A DNA stretch of 64,000 bases from Pseudomonadota bacterium (GTDB lineage Bacteria > Pseudomonadota > Alphaproteobacteria > Azospirillales > Azospirillaceae). The notes below the pieces were generated by a model that saw nothing but the letters and a program-made list of their open reading frames with translations, had not been told where the DNA came from and made no database searches. Within the stretch, counting starts at the first letter, position 1; each line of letters begins with the position of its first letter. Location: the NCBI GenBank assembly GCA_023423695.1, contig JAFAFA010000126.1:124001-188000 (forward strand), read 5' to 3'. The position numbers and the translations under genes were made by a program. Of this stretch, positions 18,047 through 27,218 are shown piece by piece.

Positions 18047-18218
18047 TGCAATTCCCGTGTACAAAGAAAAAGCGTCGTGCTTTGGTAACCTTTGATCTGT
18101 CGTGCCGGGCGGCGCGGGGTCGCGGAGGCTAAGGGCTCGTCCGGATAAGGCAACGGAACAGTTGGCTTGGGGCGTGCCTGTCGGTTAGCCTTTGCAGGAG
18201 TGAACCGGAGCATTTGCC

Positions 18219-18614
18219 GTGGACAAGGCCTTGGTCGAAAAGAACCGCGAGTGGACCTATCAGCGTGAGGGAAAGCAGCCCGTCACCATCCGGGTCGCCG
18301 ATTTCGAGCGCGAGGGGAAGCGCATCGTCGCCTTCCTGGAACAGACCGACATCGCCAAGGCGGCCGGGTCGCCCCAGCCGGCCGTGAACGATTGGCCTGG
18401 CATCGCCGAAGCCTATGCGAAGGAGCAGGGCGTGGCGCTCGGCGACATCTATTGGTACGAGCTGCACCCGCGCCGCTTCGCCAACGGCCGTCCCAACGTG
18501 TCGGAATACCGGCCGGGCATGGCCGAATGGCGGTTCGAGACCAGTATCCCGCTCGCCCGCGCCATCGTGGAGCAGCTGGGCTTCGACCCGGACAACCTGC
18601 CGCTGGACATCTGA
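18219..18614 (+). CDS. Conserved-looking protein of unknown function
   Basis: A 131-residue soluble protein, Trp- and Tyr-rich (GDIYWYELHPRRF, EYRPGMAEWRFET), with no signal peptide. I do not recognise the family. The start is a GTG preceded by CGGAG. Composition and codon use are native. It lies between ggt and a secreted Tyr/Pro-rich protein and may share a transcript with the latter (127-base gap), but nothing in the sequence ties the functions together. Confidence 0.65.
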   Translation: MDKALVEKNREWTYQREGKQPVTIRVADFEREGKRIVAFLEQTDIAKAAGSPQPAVNDWPGIAEAYAKEQGVALGDIYWYELHPRRFANGRPNVSEYRPGMAEWRFETSIPLARAIVEQLGFDPDNLPLDI

Positions 18615-18741
18615 TCGAACCGGTCGGCCCGCATACGGCCCCGCCCGCAGCCCCTGTGATGCGCCGCGGGGTCGGTGTATGATGTTCCCGTCGGGCATGT
18701 CGGCGGCGGGGCCGCCGCCGGGTGTCGCGACCGGGAGACAG

Positions 18742-19170
18742 ATGATGAAGACGGTGCGGAGGGCGCTGGCCCTGGGTGCTGTGATGCTGGCGACCGTGGC
18801 TGCCGCTGCGGTGGCCGTGGTTCCTGGACCGGCGCAGGCGCGCACGTCGGTATCGGTCGGCATCGGCTTCGGGCCGATCTTCCCGGGCTACGGCTATTAC
18901 CAGCCCTACCGCTACTACGCGCCGCCCCCGCCGGTGGTGCAGTATTACGCGCCGCCGCCGGTGGTCTACGCCCCCCCGCCCCCGGCGGTGCAGTATTACA
19001 CCCCGCCTCCGGCTGCCATCGGTGTCGATCCGGCCGGTCCGGTCTATTATTCGCGCAGCGGCCAGCAGTGTCGCGAGTACCAGAGCCGCGCGATGGTCGG
19101 CGGCCGGTCGCAGCCGGTCTACGGCACCGCCTGCCTGCAGTCGGACGGCACCTGGCGGATCGTGAATTGA
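18742..19170 (+). CDS. Secreted Tyr/Pro-repeat protein with a 17-kDa-antigen-like C-terminus
   Basis: A 142-residue protein with a signal peptide ending at GPAQA. The central part is a repeat of YYAPPPP and VVYAPPPP units, and a compact C-terminal segment (CREYQSRAMVGGRSQPVYG) resembles the end of the rickettsial 17-kDa surface antigen family. It is likely exported and surface- or envelope-associated. The ATG at 18742 has GGGAGA upstream; a second ATG follows at once. It is convergent with the HD-GYP gene. Confidence 0.65.
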   Translation: MMKTVRRALALGAVMLATVAAAAVAVVPGPAQARTSVSVGIGFGPIFPGYGYYQPYRYYAPPPPVVQYYAPPPVVYAPPPPAVQYYTPPPAAIGVDPAGPVYYSRSGQQCREYQSRAMVGGRSQPVYGTACLQSDGTWRIVN

Positions 19171-19185
19171 GGGTGTTACCGGGCG

Positions 19186-20247
19186 TCACGCCTCTTCCGG
19201 GATGATCTCCGGCAGTTCGTCGGCATTCTCGCGGTGAATGGTGCAGACCTCGTCCCAGCGCGACAGGAAGGCGTCGAGCAGGGTCGGGTCGAAGTGGCGG
19301 CCGCGCTGCTCGATCATGAAGCTGCGCGCCTCCTCCAGCGTCCATGACCGCTTGTAGGGCCGGGTGGAGGTGAGCGCGTCGAAGACGTCGGCGATGGCGA
19401 CGACACGGCCGGACAGCGGAATGGCGCTGCCGGCCAGACCGTTGGGATAACCGGTGCCGTCGAACTTCTCGTGATGGCTGAGCGCGATCTCCGCCGCCAG
19501 CCGCAGCAAAGGGATGTCGCTGTTCGCCAGGATGCGGTGGCCGATGGCGGCGTGCTGGCGCATCACCGTCATCTCCTCCGGCGTCAGCCGCCCCGGCTTC
19601 AGCAGGATCATGTCGGCGATGCCGATCTTGCCGATGTCGTGCATCGGCGCCGCCTTCTGCAGTTCATGGGCATAGGCGCCGCCGCAGCCCGCCGCCTCGG
19701 CGATGAGGCGCGAATAGAGCGCCATCCGCTCGATATGGGCGCCGGTTTCGGGGTCGCGGTATTCGGACGCACGGGACAGCCGGTTGACCAGCTCCTCCCC
19801 CTGGCGCTGGAGGGCCGCGGTCACCCGTTCCACCTCGTCGGCCAGCAGGGCGGCGCGGTCGCGCAGCAGGGCGCGGCTCTGGCGCAGGGCCAGCAGGTTG
19901 CGCAGGCGGGCCTGCACCTCCGGCACGACGATCGGCTTGGTCAGGAAATCGTTGCAGCCCTCGTCCAGCGCCCGCACCCGGATGTCCACCGCCGTGTTGG
20001 CGGTGATCATCACCACCGGAACATTGTCCAGCCGCGACTCCTCGCGGATGTGGCGCAGCAGCTCCATGCCGTCCATGTCCGGCATCATCTGGTCCAGCAG
20101 GATCAGATCCGGCTCGTTCCCGCGCAGCCACTCCATGGCGTCGAGCGGGTTTTCCATGGCGATGGGCTCCGCATCGTCCAGACGGCGGACGATGGCGCCC
20201 ATGATGAACAGGTTGGTGCGGTCGTCGTCGACGATGAGGATGTTCAT
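19186..20247 (-). CDS. HD-GYP response regulator (c-di-GMP phosphodiesterase)
   Basis: A 353-residue two-domain protein. The receiver has Asp52 in LILLDQMMPDMDG and Lys in LTKPIVVPE. A coiled-coil linker leads to an HD-GYP domain with the metal site MHDIGKIG and the diagnostic HHEKFDGTGYPNGL. HD-GYP enzymes hydrolyse c-di-GMP to GMP. Both domains look catalytically complete. The ATG overlaps the stop of the upstream stand-alone receiver by four bases, so the two are made together. Confidence 0.9.
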   Translation of the reverse strand: MNILIVDDDRTNLFIMGAIVRRLDDAEPIAMENPLDAMEWLRGNEPDLILLDQMMPDMDGMELLRHIREESRLDNVPVVMITANTAVDIRVRALDEGCNDFLTKPIVVPEVQARLRNLLALRQSRALLRDRAALLADEVERVTAALQRQGEELVNRLSRASEYRDPETGAHIERMALYSRLIAEAAGCGGAYAHELQKAAPMHDIGKIGIADMILLKPGRLTPEEMTVMRQHAAIGHRILANSDIPLLRLAAEIALSHHEKFDGTGYPNGLAGSAIPLSGRVVAIADVFDALTSTRPYKRSWTLEEARSFMIEQRGRHFDPTLLDAFLSRWDEVCTIHRENADELPEIIPEEA

Positions 20248-20702
20248 CCGGCGGCGGCCTCTCTGCGGTCGGCGATCAGCCGGGCGGCTTCCGCCAGCAG
20301 CGCCGACAGATCGACCGGCTTTTCGAACGCCGCGTTGGCTCCCAGCAGGCGGGCCATGCCCGGCAGTTCCATGCGCAGCCGCAGGCTTCCGCCGGTGACC
20401 GCGATCAACGGCGGGCGCGACGGTTGTTCCTTCAGCCGCAGGATCACTTCGTATCCGTCGGCTTCCGGCATGATGATATCGGTCACGACAAGATCCACGG
20501 CATGGTCGGCCAGGATCGCCAGGGCGGCGTTGCCGTTCTCGGCCTCGTGGACAGTGTAGCCGGCGCGTGTGAAGGCGATGCGGGTCATCCCGCGGAAATC
20601 GGGATCGTCGTCGACCAGCAGGATGGTGCCGGGCGCGGTGTCGGCGGCGGTCGGAGGGGAGGCGGCGGGATGTGCCCGCAGCTCGTAAAGGGTCATGTCC
20701 AT
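20244..20702 (-). CDS. Stand-alone receiver-domain protein
   Basis: A 152-residue single-receiver response regulator with a 25-residue disordered, Ala/Pro-rich head. The acidic pocket is VDDDPD, the phosphoacceptor is Asp75 in VVTDIIMPEADG, and the conserved Lys is in FEKPVDLS. It has no output domain, so it should work by protein contact or as a phosphotransfer step, perhaps toward the coupled HD-GYP regulator. It overlaps that gene by four bases. Confidence 0.85.
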   Translation of the reverse strand: MDMTLYELRAHPAASPPTAADTAPGTILLVDDDPDFRGMTRIAFTRAGYTVHEAENGNAALAILADHAVDLVVTDIIMPEADGYEVILRLKEQPSRPPLIAVTGGSLRLRMELPGMARLLGANAAFEKPVDLSALLAEAARLIADRREAAAG

Positions 20703-20827
20703 GGTCGCCGCTTCCGCCGCTCGCCTTGGGGCTTGCGTGCTGCACTGGATAGGGATCGCTGAGCGTCACCATAACCGGATGATGCCCCGCGTGCAGGTTG
20801 AGTGTGGGATAGCAGGATCAGGAAATG

Positions 20828-20847
20828 GGATAGTGGGGATACTATCC
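20828..20847. promoter_or_regulatory. Perfect dyad between two divergent response-regulator genes
   Basis: GGATAGT and ACTATCC are perfect inverted arms around six bases. A further GGATAG copy lies about 20 bases upstream. The spot is 126 bases from the receiver gene start and 154 bases before the LuxR-type gene start, which suits an operator for either. Confidence 0.4.
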
Positions 20848-21000
20848 TGTGAATTGTAAGGAGTGGCCCGGTCGAGCTTTATCCCAATGTGACCGACGTG
20901 AAATAATCCGTAGCCACGAAAACTTAAGATTTCGACCGGCATAAGGGGGAGTGCTGATATAACGAATCGGGTGGGTGCCGAGGGTGGCGGAGGCTGTTTG

Positions 21001-21723
21001 ATGAAAATCTTGGTGGCAGACGACCATCCCCTGTTCCGGGATGCGCTTGAGCTGTCGGTCCGGCAGTCCTGGCCGGAGGCCGAGGTTGGCTGCATCGGTT
21101 CGCTGCTGGAACTGCCGGCGGTGCGGCAGCTTCCCGACGGCGCGCCAGCCCTGGCGCTCCGTTACGACCTGATCGTGCTGGACTGGCGCATGCCGGGTGC
21201 CGAGGGAAGCAACCCGATCAGTGTGCTCCGGCAGGCCGGGATCCAGGGGCCGGTCGCCGTGGTGACCGGGGCGGAGGACCCGGTGACCGCATTGGAGGTG
21301 CTGCGCTGCGGCGCAGAAGCCTATCTGCCGAAGACGACACCGCGCCGCGTCCTGGCGCAGGCCCTGCGGCTGGTGGCGGAAGGCGGCAGCTTCGTGCCGA
21401 AATGCGTGGCGCTCGACCTGATGCACATGACCGACCTGTCGCTCGACATCGACGAGGCGGAGGAAGTCGAGGATCCCGTGGCGGAGGGGGAGGGGGCGCT
21501 GTCGTCCCCGCTGACCGACCGGGAACAGCAGGTGCTGTGCATGCTCGCCACCGGGGCGACCAACAAGGAGATCGGCCGCCATCTGAGCCTGCAGGAGGTG
21601 ACGGTCAAGCTGCACACCCGCCGCATTCTTCGCAAGCTGGGTGCCCGCAACCGTACCGACGCCGTCCGCCGGGCCCAGCAGGCGGGGCTGCTGTCGCGCA
21701 GCCTGGACGAGGCGTCGTCCTGA
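21001..21723 (+). CDS. LuxR/NarL-family response regulator
   Basis: A 240-residue transcription factor. The receiver has ADDHPLFRDAL, Asp61 in IVLDWRMPGAEG and Lys in LPKTTPRR. An acidic linker follows (DEAEEVEDPVAEGEG), then a LuxR helix-turn-helix with LTDREQQVLCMLATGATNKE and HLSLQEVTVKLHTRRILRKL. The start at 21001 has GGAGG upstream. It lies upstream of two kinase-like genes on the same strand, which are its most likely partners. Confidence 0.9.
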   Translation: MKILVADDHPLFRDALELSVRQSWPEAEVGCIGSLLELPAVRQLPDGAPALALRYDLIVLDWRMPGAEGSNPISVLRQAGIQGPVAVVTGAEDPVTALEVLRCGAEAYLPKTTPRRVLAQALRLVAEGGSFVPKCVALDLMHMTDLSLDIDEAEEVEDPVAEGEGALSSPLTDREQQVLCMLATGATNKEIGRHLSLQEVTVKLHTRRILRKLGARNRTDAVRRAQQAGLLSRSLDEASS

Positions 21724-21939
21724 CCGGCGGGGCCGTCGGTGGAGGCGCCTTTGGAACCGCTTCTGGAGCGGAGCGGGTAGGGTGACGCATAGGGCTGGTC
21801 CCAGCAGCGCGATCCCCACCCTTCTGGTATGGTCCTCCTCCATCCGGTCGCGTTTCTGCCCCGCCCGCTGCCCGGTCCGTCGTCCTGTCCGCTGCAAAGT
21901 GGGGGCACAAACGCAAATGGCCGCACTCCCGAGTCGCCG

Positions 21940-23577
21940 ATGAGCCCATCCGACCATTCCCTGCCACGGCCGGCCGTTCCGCCGACCGTTCCGCCGGCCC
22001 CTGCACCGGCTGCCGGCCGAGATACGTCCGGCAATGCCGTCGCGGCACCGGCATTGTCCGCACTGGCGGGTGCGGCGGTGCTGCTCCTGCCCGTGCTCGA
22101 TCCGCTGGGCGGAGCTGCCCCCTGGGCGCTTCCCCTGGTCGCCGCCGGCACCGGCGCGGCGGCCGGGCTGGCGCTTTTCCGTGCCCGGGCCATGCACCGC
22201 CGGCCTCCGGGGCCGGAGCCGCAGCGCCCGGCACCCTCCGCGCCGCCCACCGCCCCGCCGCCTGCCGGGCAAGAGGATGGAGGTGCGAGCAGCGCCGCGG
22301 ATGCCGCCCGGATCGCGGCGGTGGAGGAAGCGCGGCGCCGGATGTCGGCCCAGCTGCGCGCCCAGCAAATGGCGGCGATGGACGCCCGTGCCGAACTGGC
22401 CTGCACCATCGTCCACGACATCAACAACGCGCTGGGCGCGGTGGCCGGCTATGCCGATTTCCTTGCCGCCGACCTGCCGGCCGACTCGCCCCAGGCCGAT
22501 TATGCCGAGAGAATTCTGAAGGCCGTTCAACGCGCCCGCCCGGAATTCCGCCGTCTGGTGACGGCGGCAAGGATAGAGCCGGCCGCCGTCGTCCAGGAGC
22601 GGGCGGTCTGCGTGCTGGACGAGGCCGCGGCCCTTCTGCGCAAGGCATCGGCGGCCCCGGCCAGCCTGGCGGTCCGGCACGACCCAGCCACGCCCGACGC
22701 CCTCTGCGATGCCGGACTGCTGGCGCGGACGCTGGCCGGGCTGGCGGCGGAGATCGTGTTGGCGGCCGGCGGCAGCACCGATCTGCGGTTCTGCCTGTAT
22801 GCCGGCGGAGACACGTATTCGGGTGAGAGCGAGGACGCGGCGGGCGCCGGCTGGCAAGTGCGCCGGCTCCTGCAGCCGCGGGAAGGTCTGCACACCCTGT
22901 TCGAGCTGCGCGTCAACGGCGCGCCGCTGGCCGACGACCTCCTGTTCGCCCTGGTCGATCCGCTGCTGTCGGTCCGCACGCGCTACCGGCGCGGCCAGCC
23001 GGCGCGGGAGGATGCCGACTGGCCGACAGCCCTTTCGACAGCGCGGAGCCACGACGGCGGCCTCAGCCTGCTGACCCACCCTGTCGAAGGCACGGCCGTC
23101 CGCCTCTATATCCCCGCCGTTTCGACCTCCCGGCCGGAGCCGGCGTCGGCAGCCCCTCCACTCCCATCGCAGCAGCGCAAGGCTCCGGTGCTCCAGGTTC
23201 TGGTGGTGGAGGCTGACCCGGCGTCGGGCGACCGGTTCCAGACCGGTCTGGAACGGCAGGGCTTCGAGGTGTCGGTCTGCGACGATCTGCGCGATGCGCT
23301 GGAGGTGGTCGCCGACGAGCCCGGCTTTTTCGATGCGGTGGTGATCGGGCCGGGCTTGGGCGCATTGCCCGCGGGCATGGCGCTGGCTGGGCGCCTCAAG
23401 GACCTGCGCGGCGATCTGCCCTGCGTGCTCTATGGCGGGGAAGCCCCGTGCGGACCTGCCGGGCCTGCCGACCTCGTGCTGCCGACGCCGGTGGATCTGC
23501 CGCGGCTGGCGCGCGGGGTGGCGGCGCTCGCCGCGGGCGGGGCGGGCGGAGGCCCGGCCAGCGGAGAGCGCGGCTGA
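21940..23577 (+). CDS. Degenerate hybrid histidine kinase (pseudokinase with pseudo-receiver)
   Basis: About 545 residues. Two membrane segments follow a Pro-rich head, then a helical segment with an H-box-like IVHDINNALGAVAGYADFLA. The region where the ATPase N-box should be (TLAGLAAEIVLAAGG) lacks the Asn, and I find no G-box. The C-terminal receiver-like domain has EAD in place of the acidic pair, Gly where the phosphoacceptor Asp should be (AVVIGPGLG) and Thr for the Lys (LPTPVDLP). Phosphotransfer seems unlikely. The stop shares one base with the start of the next, intact hybrid kinase. An ATG at 21829 is an alternative start. Confidence 0.75.
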   Translation: MSPSDHSLPRPAVPPTVPPAPAPAAGRDTSGNAVAAPALSALAGAAVLLLPVLDPLGGAAPWALPLVAAGTGAAAGLALFRARAMHRRPPGPEPQRPAPSAPPTAPPPAGQEDGGASSAADAARIAAVEEARRRMSAQLRAQQMAAMDARAELACTIVHDINNALGAVAGYADFLAADLPADSPQADYAERILKAVQRARPEFRRLVTAARIEPAAVVQERAVCVLDEAAALLRKASAAPASLAVRHDPATPDALCDAGLLARTLAGLAAEIVLAAGGSTDLRFCLYAGGDTYSGESEDAAGAGWQVRRLLQPREGLHTLFELRVNGAPLADDLLFALVDPLLSVRTRYRRGQPAREDADWPTALSTARSHDGGLSLLTHPVEGTAVRLYIPAVSTSRPEPASAAPPLPSQQRKAPVLQVLVVEADPASGDRFQTGLERQGFEVSVCDDLRDALEVVADEPGFFDAVVIGPGLGALPAGMALAGRLKDLRGDLPCVLYGGEAPCGPAGPADLVLPTPVDLPRLARGVAALAAGGAGGGPASGERG

Positions 23578-26500
23578 TGGGGGAGCGGCTTCAGCAGCAT
23601 GGTTTCATCGCCGCCGTCTGGGCGGCGACGCTGGTGATCGCCGCTGGCCTGTGGGCGGCGGCCCTGATGCTCGTCCATCACGCCGATGCGGAGGCGATGG
23701 AACGGGCCGAGCGCGACGGCCGCAACCTTGCTCATGTCGTTGCCGAGCAGGCGAACAGGACCATCGCCGAGGCCGACCAGATCCTTCTGTTCCTGATCGA
23801 CGATTTCCGCGAGCATGGCGATGTCTGGAGCCACAATGCTTCGCGCATGCTGCGGCAGGCGGTGGAACGGTCGGGAATTCTGGTCCAGCTCGCGGTCATC
23901 GACGAACGTGGCGACCTCGCCCACACCAGCGTGGAGGACGCGCCCACCCGCGTCCATCTGGCCGACCGCGAGCATTTCCGCGTCCACGTCAACAACCCCA
24001 AGGCCGGCCTGTTCATCGGAAAGCCGGTGTTCGGCCGGGCGTCCGGCAAATGGTCGATTCAGCTGACGCGCCGCATCGACCGCACGGACGGCAGCTTCGC
24101 CGGCGTGCTGGTGGCCTCGATGGATCCCTTCTTTTTCAGCCGCTCGCTGGAGGAGTTGGACGTCGGTCCGAACGGTGCCGTGGCGATCGTCGGCACGGAC
24201 GGCATCCTGCGCGCCCGCTCCCTGATGAACGACCGCATCATCGGCCGCGATGTGAACGATTCGGCGACGCTCGCCATGGCGCGCCGCCAGCCCACCGGTT
24301 TCCTGCGCACCCCCAGCGTGATCGACGGCATTCTGCGCCTGCAATCCTACCGCACCCTGTCGACCTATCCGCTGGTCGTCACGGCCGCCTTCGACGAGGC
24401 GTTCTTCATGGCCGATACCCGGCGGCGGCAGAGGACCTATCTGCTGGGGGCGACGGTCTGCAGCTTGGCCCTGTTCGGGCTGGCGCTGCTGGCGACGCGG
24501 CAGACGGCGCGGCTCACCGCGCTCGCCCGGCGCCTCGCCCTGAGCGAGGAGCGGTTCCGCGACCAGGCAGAGACGGCTTCCGACTGGTTCTGGGAGATGG
24601 ATGCGGATCTGCGCTTCTCCGGCCTAGCCGGTCCGCTGGTCCCGCACATCGTCAACGGCTCTCTGCCGATCGGCCTGACGCGGGAGGACATCGCCCTGCG
24701 CGAGCCGGGGGATGCCGCCAAATGGGAGGAGCATCGCCGCGTCATGGAGCGGCGGGAGCCATTCCGGAACTTCCGCTACCGGGTGATGACGGCGGCCGGA
24801 GCGCGCTATTTCAGCGTCAGCGGCCGCCCGATCTTCGACCGGCACGGAGAATTCCGCGGCTATCGCGGTTCCGCCACCGACATCACCGAACGGGAGACGG
24901 CCGCCAACCGGCTCGCCTCCAGCGAAGCGCGCTACCGCGCCATGTTCGAAGCGGTCGGCCAGCCGATCGTCACCATCGACGAACACGGCACCGTCGATGC
25001 CTTCAACCGGGCGGCGGAGCGGCTGTTCGGCTACCGGGCGGAGGAGGTGCTGGGGGGGCCGATGACCCGGCTGATGCCGGCCGCGGTCGGCGCGGTCCAT
25101 GACGGGCTGCTGGCCACCTATCGCGAGGGCGGCGGCGATACCCCGCGGTCGGAGGTGCGGGAGATGACCGGACGGCGCAAGGACGGCGGCGAGTTCCCGC
25201 TGGAGGCGTCGCTGGCCGGCTGGCGGGAGGGAGACCGCCGCTATGTCACCGGCGCGCTCCGCGACGTCACCGCCCAGCGCGAGATCGAGGCAAGCCTGCG
25301 CCGCGCCAAGGAGGCCGCCGATCAGGCCAACCGCGCCAAGGGCGAGTTCCTGGCCACGATGAGCCACGAGATCCGCACGCCGATGAACGGTGTCCTGGGC
25401 GCGCTTGCCCTGGTGGACGGCCCCAATCTGGACGAGGAGCAGCGCCAGCTCCTGGACGTCGCCAACCGGTCGGGCAAGGCGCTGCTGCAGATCATCGACG
25501 ACATCCTCGACCTGTCCAAGCTGGAGGCCGGCAAGGCGGAGGTCGAGCCGGTGGATTTCGAGCTGCGCGCCGTGATGCGGGACTGCATCGACCTGCTGGA
25601 GCCGACGGCCTGCGGACGCGGCCTGATCCTGACGCGGGAGGTGGCTCCGGCGGTGCCGGACCGCGTGCGCGCCGACCTGCGGCGCATCCGGCAGGTGCTG
25701 GTCAATCTGGTCGGCAACGCGCTGAAATTCACCCAGCGCGGCGGAGTCGCCGTGCGGGTCGGGCTGGAGGGGGAGGCTGTGCCGGGCCGTACCTTCTTCC
25801 TGCGGTTCGAGGTGGCCGACACCGGCATCGGCATTCCGGAGGATGTGCAGCCGACCCTTTTCCGCCGCTTTACCCAAGGCGACAGCTCCACCACCCGGCG
25901 CTTCGGCGGAACCGGGCTGGGACTGGCGATCAGCCGCGAACTGGTGACGCTGATGGGCGGGCGGATCGGCGTCGTCAGCGCCGAGGGCAAGGGCAGCACC
26001 TTCTGGTTCACCGTGCGTTGCGAGCCCGCCGCCGACCCGTGCGACGGCGTCCCGATCGCGCCTTGCGCTCCGGAACCGGCGCCGCAGGGTGGGCGTGGGA
26101 CGGAAGAAGCCGGCGGCCTGCGCGTGCTGGTGGCCGAGGACAACGAGATCAACCGCGACATCGTCGTCACCATGCTGCGCCGCGCCGGTCACCGGGCGAC
26201 GGCGGTGGAGGACGGATTGCAGGCCGTGCGGCTGGTGGAGGAGGGCGGGTTCGATCTGGTCCTGATGGACGTGCAGATGCCGGTGATGGACGGCGTCACC
26301 GCCACCCGCCATATCCGTGCCATGCCGGGTCCGGCATCCCGCCTGCCCATCGTGGCGCTGACCGGCAACGTCATGCCGGGCCACCGCGCCGAATATCTCG
26401 CCGCCGGCATGACCGGCTACCTGACCAAGCCCATCGTATCGGCCGACCTGTTCGAGATACTGGGCAGCGTGTCGGCATCCCGGACGGAGCCATCCGGCAC

Positions 26501-27020
26501 GGGCGCCTCCGGTCCGCAGCAGTTCCCGTCGAACGCAGGAGCGAGGGAGACCGTCTCCGCGCCGGCGGGCCCATCGCCGGCTCCGGCGGATGGCGAGCTG
26601 TGGCGGGCCGCACCGCTTCTCGACGCCGGGCAGGCGGAGTCCCTGCGCGCGGTGATCGGTGAAGAGACCTGGACGAGGACGGTGAGCGCCTTCCGGCAGA
26701 CGGTGGACGAGAGCATCGCCGCGATCCGGGACGCCAAGCGGCTGGCCGGGCAGGGCGGGGCGGGAGATGCGCCCGGCAATTCCCTGGCCCATCTGCCACG
26801 CATCGCCCACACACTGAAGGGGACGGCGGCCAACATCGGTGCCGTGCGCTTGAGCCGTCTGGCCTCGCTGATGGAACAGCGGCTGCAGGCGTCCGGCAAT
26901 TTTTCGCCCGACGATCCGCTGTACGAGGCGCTTGGCGAGGTCGCCGCCGCCACCAAGGAGGCGCTGACGTCGCCCCTGCAGCCTGTGGAAAGGCCTGAAA
27001 GCCGGAGCGAGATGGTTTGA
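23577..27020 (+). CDS. Hybrid sensor kinase: Cache, two PAS, HisKA, HATPase, receiver, HPt
   Basis: An 1147-residue tripartite kinase of BarA/ArcB style. A periplasmic Cache-type sensor between two membrane segments (about 14-36 and 286-310) is followed by two PAS domains, HisKA with His597 in MSHEIRTPMNG, an ATPase with N and G boxes (LVNLVGNALKFT, DTGIGI, GTGLGLA), a receiver with Asp898 in LMDVQMPVMDG and an HPt with His1078 in IAHTLKGTAANIG. All phosphotransfer residues are present. The output partner is probably the LuxR-type regulator or stand-alone receiver nearby. The TGATG junction with the preceding pseudokinase couples their translation. Confidence 0.9.
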   Translation: MGERLQQHGFIAAVWAATLVIAAGLWAAALMLVHHADAEAMERAERDGRNLAHVVAEQANRTIAEADQILLFLIDDFREHGDVWSHNASRMLRQAVERSGILVQLAVIDERGDLAHTSVEDAPTRVHLADREHFRVHVNNPKAGLFIGKPVFGRASGKWSIQLTRRIDRTDGSFAGVLVASMDPFFFSRSLEELDVGPNGAVAIVGTDGILRARSLMNDRIIGRDVNDSATLAMARRQPTGFLRTPSVIDGILRLQSYRTLSTYPLVVTAAFDEAFFMADTRRRQRTYLLGATVCSLALFGLALLATRQTARLTALARRLALSEERFRDQAETASDWFWEMDADLRFSGLAGPLVPHIVNGSLPIGLTREDIALREPGDAAKWEEHRRVMERREPFRNFRYRVMTAAGARYFSVSGRPIFDRHGEFRGYRGSATDITERETAANRLASSEARYRAMFEAVGQPIVTIDEHGTVDAFNRAAERLFGYRAEEVLGGPMTRLMPAAVGAVHDGLLATYREGGGDTPRSEVREMTGRRKDGGEFPLEASLAGWREGDRRYVTGALRDVTAQREIEASLRRAKEAADQANRAKGEFLATMSHEIRTPMNGVLGALALVDGPNLDEEQRQLLDVANRSGKALLQIIDDILDLSKLEAGKAEVEPVDFELRAVMRDCIDLLEPTACGRGLILTREVAPAVPDRVRADLRRIRQVLVNLVGNALKFTQRGGVAVRVGLEGEAVPGRTFFLRFEVADTGIGIPEDVQPTLFRRFTQGDSSTTRRFGGTGLGLAISRELVTLMGGRIGVVSAEGKGSTFWFTVRCEPAADPCDGVPIAPCAPEPAPQGGRGTEEAGGLRVLVAEDNEINRDIVVTMLRRAGHRATAVEDGLQAVRLVEEGGFDLVLMDVQMPVMDGVTATRHIRAMPGPASRLPIVALTGNVMPGHRAEYLAAGMTGYLTKPIVSADLFEILGSVSASRTEPSGTGASGPQQFPSNAGARETVSAPAGPSPAPADGELWRAAPLLDAGQAESLRAVIGEETWTRTVSAFRQTVDESIAAIRDAKRLAGQGGAGDAPGNSLAHLPRIAHTLKGTAANIGAVRLSRLASLMEQRLQASGNFSPDDPLYEALGEVAAATKEALTSPLQPVERPESRSEMV

Positions 27021-27218
27021 CGCAACGAGGATTCAATAACTTGGACTTTTGTTGCTCAATAACAATAATCAAATAACCCAAGAGTAATGCCGGAAGTTCG
27101 GGGCAAGGTTCCTACAATTTCAATTGTTTGCCGTGACGAAGTCAGTGAGATTGGTTAGAGTCCTTGTGCGTTGAACGACGTAAATCGTTTGTACACTTAA
27201 CGTGCGAAGTGCCTGATC

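Noticed and set aside
20245..20772. An in-frame extension of the HD-GYP protein upstream of 20247
   Set aside because: That stretch is the out-of-phase shadow of the stand-alone receiver gene, whose stop overlaps the HD-GYP start.
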